Notes under the pieces: generated by a model
The model's input: the letters and a program-made list of their open reading frames with translations, nothing else
The model's database searches: none
Told to the model about the DNA's origin: nothing
Origin: Flavobacteriales bacterium
Lineage (GTDB): Bacteria; Bacteroidota; Bacteroidia; Flavobacteriales_F; PHOS-HE28
Reading direction: 5' to 3'
Assembly (NCBI GenBank): GCA_016713865.1
Contig: JADJOG010000003.1
Span: forward strand, 140,940-204,939
DNA: 64,000 bases
Made by a program: the position numbers and the translations under genes
Shown here: positions 33,285 to 41,136 of the stretch, piece after piece
Position numbering within the stretch: position 1 is the stretch's first letter
Layout: every line of letters starts with the position of its first letter

Positions 33285-34247
33285 ATGAACGCGAAACTGT
33301 TATTCCGAATTGCGATGGCAGCCCTGCTGCTAGCCTCATGCTCCTCATCGCAGCCTTTGGCGCAGCGCGATGATGATGTGTACTTCATGCCCTCGACCGC
33401 TCCGCCAGCAAAGAAGGCGCCCGCCAATCCGCTGGCTGCCGAGGAAAGGGCTCCTGCTCCTGAGGATGATTATTATGATTCTGGCACCTCGCAAGATCTG
33501 AGCACGAATCGCGGTTTCTACGATATGGCCTACAACGAACCTCACTACTTCAACTATGGCCGATTCGGATTCGGTATGGGGCTAGGCATGATGGGTTGGC
33601 AGTCCGGCTGGAACGGCCCAGGATGGGGAATGGGCTTTGGTTGGGGTAACGACCCATGGATGAACATGAGTATGGGTTGGGGTCAGCCTTGGGGCTTTAG
33701 CCGCCCTTGGGGATGGAACGACCCATGGGCATGGAACCGTCCATTAGGATGGGGCAATCCTTGGAACGACCCATGGGGAATGGGCTACGGCTATGGATTC
33801 GGCAGCTATTGGGGGCCGATGGGGCCCTGCTTGTGGTATATGCCCGTTGGCGTTTCAACAAGCACCACATACGTCGGCCATCGTCCCACGATGGGCACTT
33901 CAATTTCCGGGGGCGATGGGGCTGTTCGGCAGCCCCGCATGGCCACCCGAAACCCGATAGGCTTGCAACCTGCAATTGCGAATCACCGCTCATTGGATGG
34001 CAGACGCCGCGAGTCTATCCCGGGCACACAAGCGATACCCGATGGACGGATATCCACTCCAACGCGACCACTGATTCTCCAGCGTGAGAACCATCGTCAG
34101 GAACCGCGCCGCATCATCGAGCGCGCACCCTCTCCGCGCGGCACGATTGATTCGCATCCTACCCCGGGCGGGGCGGCTTGGATTCGTCGCCTTCACGAAA
34201 TGGAGGCGGGGGCAGCGCGCCAGCACGACGCGCCCGTTAACCAGTGA
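33285..34247 (+). CDS. Trp/Gly/Met-rich lipoprotein of unknown function
   Basis: A 320-residue lipoprotein: signal MNAKLLFRIAMAALLLASC with lipobox Cys19. Residues about 30-60 are Pro/Ala/Glu-rich, and 92-195 form a striking low-complexity region of Gly, Trp, Met, Asn and Pro (GMGLGMMGWQSGWNGPGWG, GWGQPWGFSRPWGWNDPW, NPWNDPWGMGYGYGFG), with about 20 tryptophans. The C-terminus (from about 225) is Arg/Pro-rich and likely disordered. I know no function; similar W/G-rich lipoproteins exist in Bacteroidota. The ATG at 33285 is chosen because upstream codons overlap the proS promoter region. It ends 2 nt before the FadL-like gene. Confidence 0.7.
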   Translation: MNAKLLFRIAMAALLLASCSSSQPLAQRDDDVYFMPSTAPPAKKAPANPLAAEERAPAPEDDYYDSGTSQDLSTNRGFYDMAYNEPHYFNYGRFGFGMGLGMMGWQSGWNGPGWGMGFGWGNDPWMNMSMGWGQPWGFSRPWGWNDPWAWNRPLGWGNPWNDPWGMGYGYGFGSYWGPMGPCLWYMPVGVSTSTTYVGHRPTMGTSISGGDGAVRQPRMATRNPIGLQPAIANHRSLDGRRRESIPGTQAIPDGRISTPTRPLILQRENHRQEPRRIIERAPSPRGTIDSHPTPGGAAWIRRLHEMEAGAARQHDAPVNQ

Positions 34248-34249
34248 CC

Positions 34250-35734
34250 ATGCACAAACTGGCTTCCAGGGCCTTTTCGGCATTGTGCTGCATAGCCGGT
34301 GCGCAGCTGGTTGCAGGACAGAACGAGGTGGACGCCTTGCGCATCGCAATGCAGCGCCAAGGCGGCACGGCAAGGAGCATCGGCATGGGTAATGCATTCG
34401 GCGCGCTTGGCGGCGATCCAGCTGCGATTGGTATCAACCCGGCTGGTTTCGGTATTTATCGAGCGAGCAGCCTCTCCTTGACGATGGGCTTGGAGGTTCA
34501 CAGCGACGATGCCATGTACTACGGTACTCGATCCAAGGAACTGCAGGAGCGATTCGCCTTGAGCAATGCCGCGCTGGTACTGCACAAGCCGGGGGAGCAG
34601 GAGGACATTCAGTCGGTTTTCGGCGTGGTGTTCGACCGGGCGCAAAGCCACCATTTCACCACCAACGCTCTGGGTCAGTCTGTGCCGAGTACCATTCTTC
34701 AGTCGTTCGCCGATCAGGCCTTTGGCATCCCGTATTCATCGCTGGGTGAGCAGTTGCCCTTCACTTCCGACCTAGCTTGGTTCACCCTGGGGATTGATAC
34801 AGTGCCGGGCTCAGTTGATGTTTATCAACCTCTGGTTCCCTTCGGTTCGCTCACTCAGCAACGCAGGCTCACCGAGGCGCATGGCGCAACCACGCGCACT
34901 GGTATTTTCTATGCAGGCAACTTTAGCGACCGCTTATACGTGGGCGGGGCGCTGAATATCCTCGGTCATCGATTCAACCGAACGATGAGCCACACTGAGA
35001 ACACTCTGGATGCGAATCTCGATCTGGAGAGCATGACCTACAAGGAGCGGCTGACCACCACAGGGAACGCTTTCGAGCTGAGCATGGGCGCGCTCTTCAG
35101 ACCTAGCGAGCGCATTCGGGCTGGCGCGGCATTTTTCAGCCCGCAATGGTGGCAGCTGAACGATGCATACGTGCATGAATTGCGCACCCGGTTCCGCACA
35201 CCCGATACCCAAGGCGCTTTCGATTACAGCGCCCAATCGCCCGATGGCACCTTCTCCTACCGCGTGCGCACGCCCTGGCGGCTTACGGCCAGCATGGCCT
35301 ACATCGCCGGTTCGCGCGGGCTGGTGACCGTAGATTACGAATACATGGACCTCAGGAGCATACGGCTCCGTTCTGCGAACAGCCTAGAGGACCTCTATGA
35401 TTTCGAGCGCGAGAACCAGGCCATCCGTTCGCGTTTCATCACGCAGCACACGCTGCGCGTCGGCACCGAATGGCGCGTTGACAATTGGTACTTGCGGGGC
35501 GGCTTCGGTTTCGTGCCCGACCCCTACCGCAACAGCGATCCCGAGGCGGGCCAGTCGTTACGCTCCTTTAGCGCCGGTTTGGGCTACCGCGGGGAGCACT
35601 TCACGTTCGACTTGGGGCTCGAACATTGGCTGCAGGGCCTGCAGACCTTCTTCTATGACCAATCCCTCGTCGAAAGCGCGGTGATAGATCGCTCCGGCTA
35701 CCGCAGCGTGTTCACAGTCGCTCTGCGACCCTGA
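34250..35734 (+). CDS. FadL/OMPP1-like outer membrane transport protein
   Basis: A 494-residue predicted beta-barrel with a signal peptide (cleavage near LVAGQ). The start region RIAMQRQGGTARSIGMGNAFGALGGDPAAIGINPAGFGIYR is the hallmark hatch segment of the OMPP1/FadL/TodX family, which moves hydrophobic molecules across the outer membrane. The rest is alternating strands ending in YRSVFTVALRP. Substrate unknown. A GTG at 34244 overlaps the previous stop, but the ATG at 34250 is preferred. Confidence 0.8.
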   Translation: MHKLASRAFSALCCIAGAQLVAGQNEVDALRIAMQRQGGTARSIGMGNAFGALGGDPAAIGINPAGFGIYRASSLSLTMGLEVHSDDAMYYGTRSKELQERFALSNAALVLHKPGEQEDIQSVFGVVFDRAQSHHFTTNALGQSVPSTILQSFADQAFGIPYSSLGEQLPFTSDLAWFTLGIDTVPGSVDVYQPLVPFGSLTQQRRLTEAHGATTRTGIFYAGNFSDRLYVGGALNILGHRFNRTMSHTENTLDANLDLESMTYKERLTTTGNAFELSMGALFRPSERIRAGAAFFSPQWWQLNDAYVHELRTRFRTPDTQGAFDYSAQSPDGTFSYRVRTPWRLTASMAYIAGSRGLVTVDYEYMDLRSIRLRSANSLEDLYDFERENQAIRSRFITQHTLRVGTEWRVDNWYLRGGFGFVPDPYRNSDPEAGQSLRSFSAGLGYRGEHFTFDLGLEHWLQGLQTFFYDQSLVESAVIDRSGYRSVFTVALRP

Positions 35735-35752
35735 CGACCTTGAGCCAAATGC

Positions 35753-35777
35753 TAAGGGCCCCGAAATGGAGCCCTTA
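35753..35777. terminator. Bidirectional terminator hairpin between convergent genes
   Basis: TAAGGGC (35753-35759) and GCCCTTA (35771-35777) form a perfect 7-bp stem around an 11-nt loop with an inner CC/GG pair. There is no long T-run, but it lies precisely between the convergent FadL-like and zinc-ribbon genes. Confidence 0.5.
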
Positions 35778-35798
35778 CCACGCGGTTGTGCCGCTCAC

Positions 35799-36614
35799 TC
35801 AGTTTTGTCCATTCACGCGGCCAACCACGTAATCATCGACCAAAATGCGACCGCAATGCTCGCAGACGATAATCTTCTTATGGCTGCCGATGTCCAGCTG
35901 TCGCTGGGGTGGAATTGCATTGAAGCAACCACCGCAGCTGCCGCGCTCAACTGGCACGACTCCGAGGCCATTGCGCGTATTGCTGCGGATACGGTTGTAC
36001 GCGCTCAATAGGCGCTCTTCGATATTCTTGCTGGCGGCGCTACTCTTCTTTGCCAGTTCCTTCTCCTCTTTCTCCGTCTCACTGATGATATCGTCCAGTT
36101 CCTTGCGCTTCAGGTCAAGGTCCTTCTTGCGTTCGTTCAGTTTAGTCTGGCTCTCCTCCACAACGGTCTTCTTCGAGTCAACCTGCGCCTTGAATTCCTT
36201 GATGCGCTTCTCTGCCAATTGAATCTCGAGGTTCTGGAACTCGATTTCCTTACTCAGCGAATCGTACTCCCTGTTGTTGCGCACCTTGGCCTGCTGGCCT
36301 TCGTACTTCTTGATCTGCGCTTTGCTATCCTTGATCTGGTTCTGCTTCTCGCTTACCTGATTCTCAATTTCGGACAAGTCGTCTTGGAGTTTCTTCAAAC
36401 GGGTCTCCAATCCAGCGACTTCATCTTCCAGATCCTGCACCTCAAGGGGGAGCTCTCCCCGCTGCACCTTGATCCGATCAACTTGCGAGTCAATCGTCTG
36501 CAAGCGGAATAGCTCTACCAGTTTCTCGGCAATGGTAATCTCGGCCTTGCCGAGCACTGGGGCTTTCTTGGCCTCTTTTTCCTTTGCCGGGGCCTTCACG
36601 TCGCTCTTCGCCAT
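35799..36614 (-). CDS. Coiled-coil protein with C-terminal C4 zinc ribbon
   Basis: A 271-residue cytoplasmic protein. Residues about 25-200 form a long charged coiled coil (KIQLAEKRIKEFKAQVDSKK-like heptads), and the C-terminus is a C4 zinc ribbon with CGGC and CEHC pairs (GSCGGCFNAIP ... IIVCEHCGRILV). This matches the zinc-ribbon/CT398-like family, conserved in many bacteria and suggested to act in nucleic-acid or flagellar/secretion contexts, without a firm function. It starts 1 nt after the Nif3-like stop, so the two are co-translated. Confidence 0.85.
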   Translation of the reverse strand: MAKSDVKAPAKEKEAKKAPVLGKAEITIAEKLVELFRLQTIDSQVDRIKVQRGELPLEVQDLEDEVAGLETRLKKLQDDLSEIENQVSEKQNQIKDSKAQIKKYEGQQAKVRNNREYDSLSKEIEFQNLEIQLAEKRIKEFKAQVDSKKTVVEESQTKLNERKKDLDLKRKELDDIISETEKEEKELAKKSSAASKNIEERLLSAYNRIRSNTRNGLGVVPVERGSCGGCFNAIPPQRQLDIGSHKKIIVCEHCGRILVDDYVVGRVNGQN

Positions 36615-36615
36615 G

Positions 36616-37710
36616 TCAATAATGATGTATGGGGTCCGTGACGGTTTCCGTCAAACGGACGGCAAATGTAGGGAAATGATCCACTAGGCGACGCTGTATC
36701 AAGTGCATGGTGAATTGCTCGCTGCCATAGTGCCCGATGTCGGCCAAAAGCAATTTGCCATCGGCGTCGAAGAACTCGTGGTATTTCACATCGCCGGTGA
36801 TGTACGCATCGGCTCCGGAGGCGATGGCTGCCTTGATCAGGAAGGCGCCCGAACCGCCGCAAAGCGCCACTTTCCGGATGGGTCGCCCAATTGTCTTGGT
36901 ATGTCTAATGGCCTGAAGGCCAAAGGTCTGCTGCAGCTTCGCTAGGAACTCCGATTCTGTGATGGCAGCATCCCATTCGCCCACCAGACCGCTGCCTATG
37001 CCTTGATGCGCATTGGCCAAAGGGTAGAGGTCGTAGGCCACTTCCTCGTAAGGGTGAATGGCGGTCATGGCCCGGAGAATGGCCGATTCGCGATGCACGG
37101 GGTAGATGACCTCGATGCGTGCTTCCGCCTCGTGGTGCCGTTCCCCGCGCTGACCAACGTGCGGGTTGCTGTCCTCCTGGCCACGGAAGGTGCCGGTGCC
37201 CTCCAGGTTGAAGCTGCACTCGTCGTAGTTGCCGATGTGGCCCGCGCCCGCCGCGAAGAGTGCGTTGCGCACCTCGTTGGCATGGCTGTGCGGAACGAAG
37301 ACCACCAGCTTGCGCAACTGGCCGGCCTTCGGGGCCAAGGTGCCGAGCGGCTTAAGTCCCAGGCGCGCTGCAATCTCTCCGTTCACGCCGTCGAGCACAT
37401 TGTCCAGGTTGGTGTGGATGGCATAGAGCGCGATACCATGCTTGATGGCCGCGAGGATGGTGCGCTCCACGTAGCTCTTGCCCGAAAGGCTCTTCAGGCC
37501 TCGGAAGATCACCGGGTGATGGCTGATGATGAGGCCGCAGCCCTTGGCCGCTGCTTCTTCCACCACGGCTTCGGTGCAGTCGAGGCAGATCAAGGCGACG
37601 CTTACTTCCGCCTCCGGGTCGCCTACTTGCAGGCCGCTGTTGTCGTAGTCTTCTTGGAGCGAGCGTGGCGCCCAGGCTTCGAGCGGGGCAATGAGGTCCT
37701 TGATCTTCAT
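36616..37710 (-). CDS. Nif3-like dinuclear metal centre protein
   Basis: A 364-residue member of the Nif3/YbgI family, toroidal hexamers with a dinuclear metal site; the biochemical role is not settled and names such as GTP cyclohydrolase 1 type 2 homologue are used. Metal-site motifs are IISHHPVIFRGLKS (two His), YAIHTNLDN and the C-terminal DIGHYGSEQ with His and Glu. Between them, residues about 130-235 form the inserted PII-like domain typical of the long form. It is directly upstream of the zinc-ribbon gene and divergent from lpxK. Confidence 0.9.
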   Translation of the reverse strand: MKIKDLIAPLEAWAPRSLQEDYDNSGLQVGDPEAEVSVALICLDCTEAVVEEAAAKGCGLIISHHPVIFRGLKSLSGKSYVERTILAAIKHGIALYAIHTNLDNVLDGVNGEIAARLGLKPLGTLAPKAGQLRKLVVFVPHSHANEVRNALFAAGAGHIGNYDECSFNLEGTGTFRGQEDSNPHVGQRGERHHEAEARIEVIYPVHRESAILRAMTAIHPYEEVAYDLYPLANAHQGIGSGLVGEWDAAITESEFLAKLQQTFGLQAIRHTKTIGRPIRKVALCGGSGAFLIKAAIASGADAYITGDVKYHEFFDADGKLLLADIGHYGSEQFTMHLIQRRLVDHFPTFAVRLTETVTDPIHHY

Positions 37711-37755
37711 CTTTGACGCTTCGCGCTTTTAGCGCGGTTCACCGGCAAAGTAACC

Positions 37756-38829
37756 ATGGGCGTTCGACGCATACTCTTTGCACCCTTCGCATGGGCTTGG
37801 GCTGTTGTGCTCCGCGTGCGCCACTTATTGTTCGATGCCGGGGTTCTGATGTCCGTGCGCCCCACCGTGCCCACCATCGCCATTGGCAACCTCGCGTTGG
37901 GCGGCACGGGCAAGACACCCATGCTAGAACTGGTGCTGCACACGCTTGCAAGCATGAAGCCCTTGGCCGCGCTGAGCCGGGGCTATGGGCGCACAGGAAC
38001 CGACATCCACGAAGTGCTAGCCACGCATTCCGCAGCGCAAAGCGGCGATGAGCCGGTGCAGGTCAAGCGCAAGTTCCCCGATGCGCGCGTGTTCGTCGGC
38101 GCGGATAGGGTAGGTGCCATTGAGCAGATTCAGCTCGAAGTGGTTGGGGTGAAAGCCGTGGTGCTCGATGATGCCTTGCAGCACCGCCGCTTGGATGCGG
38201 GCCTCAACATCCTGCTCACCACCTGGCAGCGGCCGTGGTGTTATGATGCGTTGGTTCCTGCAGGCCGATTGCGCGATCTGCCTTCGCGCCGGAAAGCCGC
38301 CCAGATCGTAGTGGTGACGAAGTGCCCAGCCTTGCCTTCGCCTGAAGAGCAGAAGCAGTGGCGCGAGCGTTTGCGATTGAGCGATGCGCAGGAGCTGTTC
38401 TTCGCGGGAATCGAATATGAGGAGCTGCGGTTGGAGGTTGAGGGTTGGAGGTTGGAGGTTGGCAACAACCCTCAACCCTCTATCAACCTTCAACCCCCAA
38501 CCGGCCAACTGCTCCTCTTCACCGGAATAGAGAACCCCCAACCCCTCATCGACCATCTCCAGCGAAGCGCCACCGTGGAGCACCTCGCCTTCCGGGACCA
38601 CCACGCTTTCACGCGCGCCGACCTCGAACGCATCGCGGAGCGCTACGCTACTTTCGCGCCCGGCCCGAAAACGCTGGTCACCACGGAGAAGGACGCCGCA
38701 CGGCTGGGTTCGCTGAAAGGCACTCCGCTCGAAGCCCTTCCGCTGGCGACCATCGGCATACGGGCCGTCATCTTGAATGAACCGGAACGATTCGCAGAAC
38801 TCATCCGCCGCCATGTTGGACCGCATTAA
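37756..38829 (+). CDS. lpxK: Tetraacyldisaccharide 4'-kinase LpxK, with a heptad array inside the frame
   Basis: Phosphorylates the 4' position of lipid A disaccharide at the inner membrane. N-terminal membrane helix (FAPFAWAWAVVLRVRHLLF), P-loop-like GNLALGGTGKTPM, LSRGYGR, DDALQHRRLDAGLNILL and FTGIENPQPL are all present. At about residues 225-251, between the GIEYEEL and LLLFTGIENP segments, lies a 77-nt heptad-repeat array that is translated as a 7-residue periodic stretch (LEVEGWR, LEVGNNP, QPSINLQ). The reading frame stays open across it, so the protein is probably functional with a longer linker. Its 3' end overlaps the next gene by 17 nt. Confidence 0.9.
   Translation: MGVRRILFAPFAWAWAVVLRVRHLLFDAGVLMSVRPTVPTIAIGNLALGGTGKTPMLELVLHTLASMKPLAALSRGYGRTGTDIHEVLATHSAAQSGDEPVQVKRKFPDARVFVGADRVGAIEQIQLEVVGVKAVVLDDALQHRRLDAGLNILLTTWQRPWCYDALVPAGRLRDLPSRRKAAQIVVVTKCPALPSPEEQKQWRERLRLSDAQELFFAGIEYEELRLEVEGWRLEVGNNPQPSINLQPPTGQLLLFTGIENPQPLIDHLQRSATVEHLAFRDHHAFTRADLERIAERYATFAPGPKTLVTTEKDAARLGSLKGTPLEALPLATIGIRAVILNEPERFAELIRRHVGPH
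38429..38505 (+). repeat. Heptad-repeat array inside the lpxK coding sequence
   Basis: Eleven consecutive 7-nt units: ggttgga, ggttgag, ggttgga, ggttgga, ggttggc, then aacaacc, ctcaacc, ctctatc, aaccttc, aaccccc, aaccggc. The left five and right six are complementary, giving the same two-arm layout and the same unit number as the array before rplQ. Three units equal 21 nt, so translation has a 7-residue period. Confidence 0.85.
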
Positions 38830-39625
38830 GCGCATTGCCGATCACTTGAAGAAGGCCACGGACGGTTTCGTGCCCGAGACCGGCATCATCCTCGGCACCG
38901 GCCTCAGCGGTTTGGGCAAGGAGATTGAGGTGAAACAGGCCATTCCCTACAGCGAGATTCCTGAGTTCCCCGTGAGCACGGTGCAAGGGCATCCGGGGCG
39001 CTTGCTCTTCGGAACGCTCGGCGGCAAGCCCGTTGTGGCCATGCAGGGCCGCTTCCATTTCTACGAAGGCTGGACCATGGATGAAGTGGTGCTGCCAGTG
39101 CGCGTGTTCAAGTACCTCGGCATCCAGCGCCTCTTCGTGAGCAATGCATGCGGCGGCGTGAACCCAGCCTACGAAGTGGGCGACCTGATGATTCTGAACG
39201 ACCACATCTGCCTCTTTCCGAATCCGCTCATCGGCAAGAACATCGATGAGTTGGGGCCGCGTTTCCCTGACATGAGCGAGCCCTATGACCACGCACTGAT
39301 CGCGAAGGCGAAGAGCATCGCTGCGAAGGCATCCATACCTGTGCAGGAAGGATGCTATGTGGGGCTCACGGGACCAACACTGGAGACGCCCGCCGAATAC
39401 AACTATGTGCGCGTGATCGGCGGCGATGCCGTGGGCATGAGCACCGTGCCCGAAGTGATCGCCGCGCGGCAAATGAGCATTCCTTGCTTCGCTATGAGCG
39501 TGATCACGGACATGGGCGTGAAGGGCCGCATCGAGAAGACCACGCACGAAATGGTGCAGCGTGTGGCCGAGAAAGCCGAGCCCAAGCTCACGCACATCAT
39601 GAAGGAATTGATCGCCAGTTGCTGA
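38813..39625 (+). CDS. Purine nucleoside phosphorylase (PNP I family)
   Basis: Trimeric-type PNP that cleaves inosine and guanosine to base and ribose-1-phosphate for salvage. The ATG at 38813 (MLDRIKRIADHLKKA) fits the family; in-frame codons from 38777 lie inside lpxK. The 270 residues contain ILGTGLSGLG (phosphate loop), QGRFHFYEGW, VSNACGGVNP, GPTLETPAEY and GMSTVPEVIAARQMS, all typical. Intact. It overlaps lpxK by 17 nt and is 1 nt from gatB. Confidence 0.93.
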   Translation: MLDRIKRIADHLKKATDGFVPETGIILGTGLSGLGKEIEVKQAIPYSEIPEFPVSTVQGHPGRLLFGTLGGKPVVAMQGRFHFYEGWTMDEVVLPVRVFKYLGIQRLFVSNACGGVNPAYEVGDLMILNDHICLFPNPLIGKNIDELGPRFPDMSEPYDHALIAKAKSIAAKASIPVQEGCYVGLTGPTLETPAEYNYVRVIGGDAVGMSTVPEVIAARQMSIPCFAMSVITDMGVKGRIEKTTHEMVQRVAEKAEPKLTHIMKELIASC

Positions 39626-39626
39626 G

Positions 39627-40103
39627 ATGAGCACCAAGAAGGAAGCAGTGACCGGCACCGGCGCGCCCCACTGGAGCGAGAAGTACGAATTGGTGGTGGG
39701 CCTTGAGGTCCATGCGCAGCTGATCACGGATAGCAAGGCTTATAGCAGTGATCCCAGTGCCTACGGCGATCACCCAAACACCAATGTGAGCGTGGTTACG
39801 CTGGGCCACCCCGGCACCTTGCCCGTGGCGAACAAGAAGGTGGTGGAGTTGGCTGTGCGCATGGGCTTGGCCACCAATTGCACCATTGCGCCGTGGATGC
39901 ACTACGCCCGCAAGAATTACTTCTACCCCGACCTGCCCAAGGGCTATCAGATCACGCAGGACAAGACGCCAATCTGCACCAAGGAATGGGCGATTCCCAA
40001 AACGAGGAAGGTCGCTGATGGCAGGATCCTTCGCTTACAAACCTATCCGCATTACCCGCATCCACATGGAAGAGGATGCCGGCAAAAGCATCCACGACGT
40101 TGA
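39627..40103 (+). CDS. gatB: Asp-tRNA(Asn)/Glu-tRNA(Gln) amidotransferase subunit B, N-terminal part (frameshifted)
   Basis: First third of gatB. It has the family signature KYELVVGLEVHAQL and then the zinc- and tRNA-cradle motifs (SDPSAYGDHPNTNVS, LGHPGTLPV, HYARKNYFYPDLPKGYQITQ split in two). The family frame ends at about 40023 (TRKVADG); the last ~27 residues are out of frame. The gene continues in the frame of the next entry, so one indel near 40023 separates them. GatB converts mischarged Glu-tRNA-Gln or Asp-tRNA-Asn as part of GatCAB. Confidence 0.88.
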   Translation: MSTKKEAVTGTGAPHWSEKYELVVGLEVHAQLITDSKAYSSDPSAYGDHPNTNVSVVTLGHPGTLPVANKKVVELAVRMGLATNCTIAPWMHYARKNYFYPDLPKGYQITQDKTPICTKEWAIPKTRKVADGRILRLQTYPHYPHPHGRGCRQKHPRR

Positions 40104-41136
40104 TCCCTTCAACACGCTGGTCGATCTGAATCGTGCTGGCGTGCCGCTGATCGAGATCGTGAGTGAGCCCGACATCCGCAGCGGTCAAGAAGCCTACGAC
40201 TACTTGGTGGAGATCCGTCGCTTGGTGCGCTACCTCGACATCTGCGACGGCAACATGGAAGAAGGCAGCTTGCGTTGCGACGCCAACATCAGTCTGCGTC
40301 TCATCGGCGCGAAGGAATTCGGAACGCGCTGCGAGGTGAAGAACATGAACAGCTTCCGCAATGTGATGCGCGCCATTGAATTCGAGGCGCAGCGCCAAAG
40401 CGAGATACTCGACGCGGGCGGCGTGATCCAAATGGAGACGCGCACCTTCGATGCCGGTAAGGGCAGCACCATTGGCATGCGCAGCAAGGAGCTCGCTCAC
40501 GACTACCGCTACTTCCCCGAGCCCGACCTGCAGCCCATCACCGTGAGCGAGGCCATGAAGGAGGCCATCCGCAATGAGATGCCGCCGCTGCCGCGCGAGC
40601 TGCGCGCCAAGTACACGCAGCAACTCGGCCTCAGCGATTATGATGCGGGCATCCTCACCGACGACAAAGGCACCGCGCTCTACTACGAAGCGGTGATCGC
40701 ACGCACCAGCAACTACAAGGGCGCCGCCAACTGGGTGATGGGCGATGTGCGCAGCTGGGTGAACGAACGCGGCCTCGACATTGCACAATTCCCCATCAGC
40801 GCCGAGCGGCTCGCAGGCTTGGTCGAGCTGATCGATAACGGCAAGGTGAGCCACACCATCGCGAGCCAGAAGCTCTTCCCCCTGATGCTCGATGACAACA
40901 CGAGCTCTGCGGAAGAACTCGCCGTGAAGCACGACCTGGTGCAGAGCACCGATGAAGGCTTGATCGAGAGCCTTGTGCGCGAAGTGATGGCCAAGTACCC
41001 GGACAAGCTCGCGGCTTACCGTGCCGGCCAGAAAGGATTGCTCGGCCTCTTCATGGGCGAAGTGATGAAGGGCACGAAAGGAAAAGCCGACCCCAAGCGC
41101 GCCAGCGAAGTGGTGCGTCAGATGCTCGATCAGTAA
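40018..41136 (+). CDS. gatB: Asp-tRNA(Asn)/Glu-tRNA(Gln) amidotransferase subunit B, C-terminal part (frameshifted)
   Basis: Continuation of gatB. It carries IRITRIHMEEDAGKS, LVDLNRAGVPLIEIVSEPD, LRCDANISLR, EVKNMNSFRNV, RSKELAHDYRYFPEPDL, and the C-terminal YqeY-like tail domain (residues about 240-370) ending in KGKADPKRASEVVRQML. The apparent ATG at 40018 lies right at the frameshift and is not a real start. Combined length is about 503 residues, as expected. The TlpA-like gene starts on the next base. Confidence 0.9.
   Translation: MAGSFAYKPIRITRIHMEEDAGKSIHDVDPFNTLVDLNRAGVPLIEIVSEPDIRSGQEAYDYLVEIRRLVRYLDICDGNMEEGSLRCDANISLRLIGAKEFGTRCEVKNMNSFRNVMRAIEFEAQRQSEILDAGGVIQMETRTFDAGKGSTIGMRSKELAHDYRYFPEPDLQPITVSEAMKEAIRNEMPPLPRELRAKYTQQLGLSDYDAGILTDDKGTALYYEAVIARTSNYKGAANWVMGDVRSWVNERGLDIAQFPISAERLAGLVELIDNGKVSHTIASQKLFPLMLDDNTSSAEELAVKHDLVQSTDEGLIESLVREVMAKYPDKLAAYRAGQKGLLGLFMGEVMKGTKGKADPKRASEVVRQMLDQ

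Noticed and set aside
36661..36670. TACATTTGCC on the minus strand, a match to the -7 promoter consensus upstream of the zinc-ribbon gene
   Set aside because: It lies within the C-terminal coding region of the Nif3-like gene (codons for Thr-Phe-Ala), has no TTG 19-21 nt upstream, and the two genes are 1 nt apart.
37722..37736. CGCGCT-TTT-AGCGCG palindrome between the divergent Nif3-like and lpxK genes
   Set aside because: It could be an operator, but there is no second copy in the window and no regulator gene nearby, so I cannot support a function.
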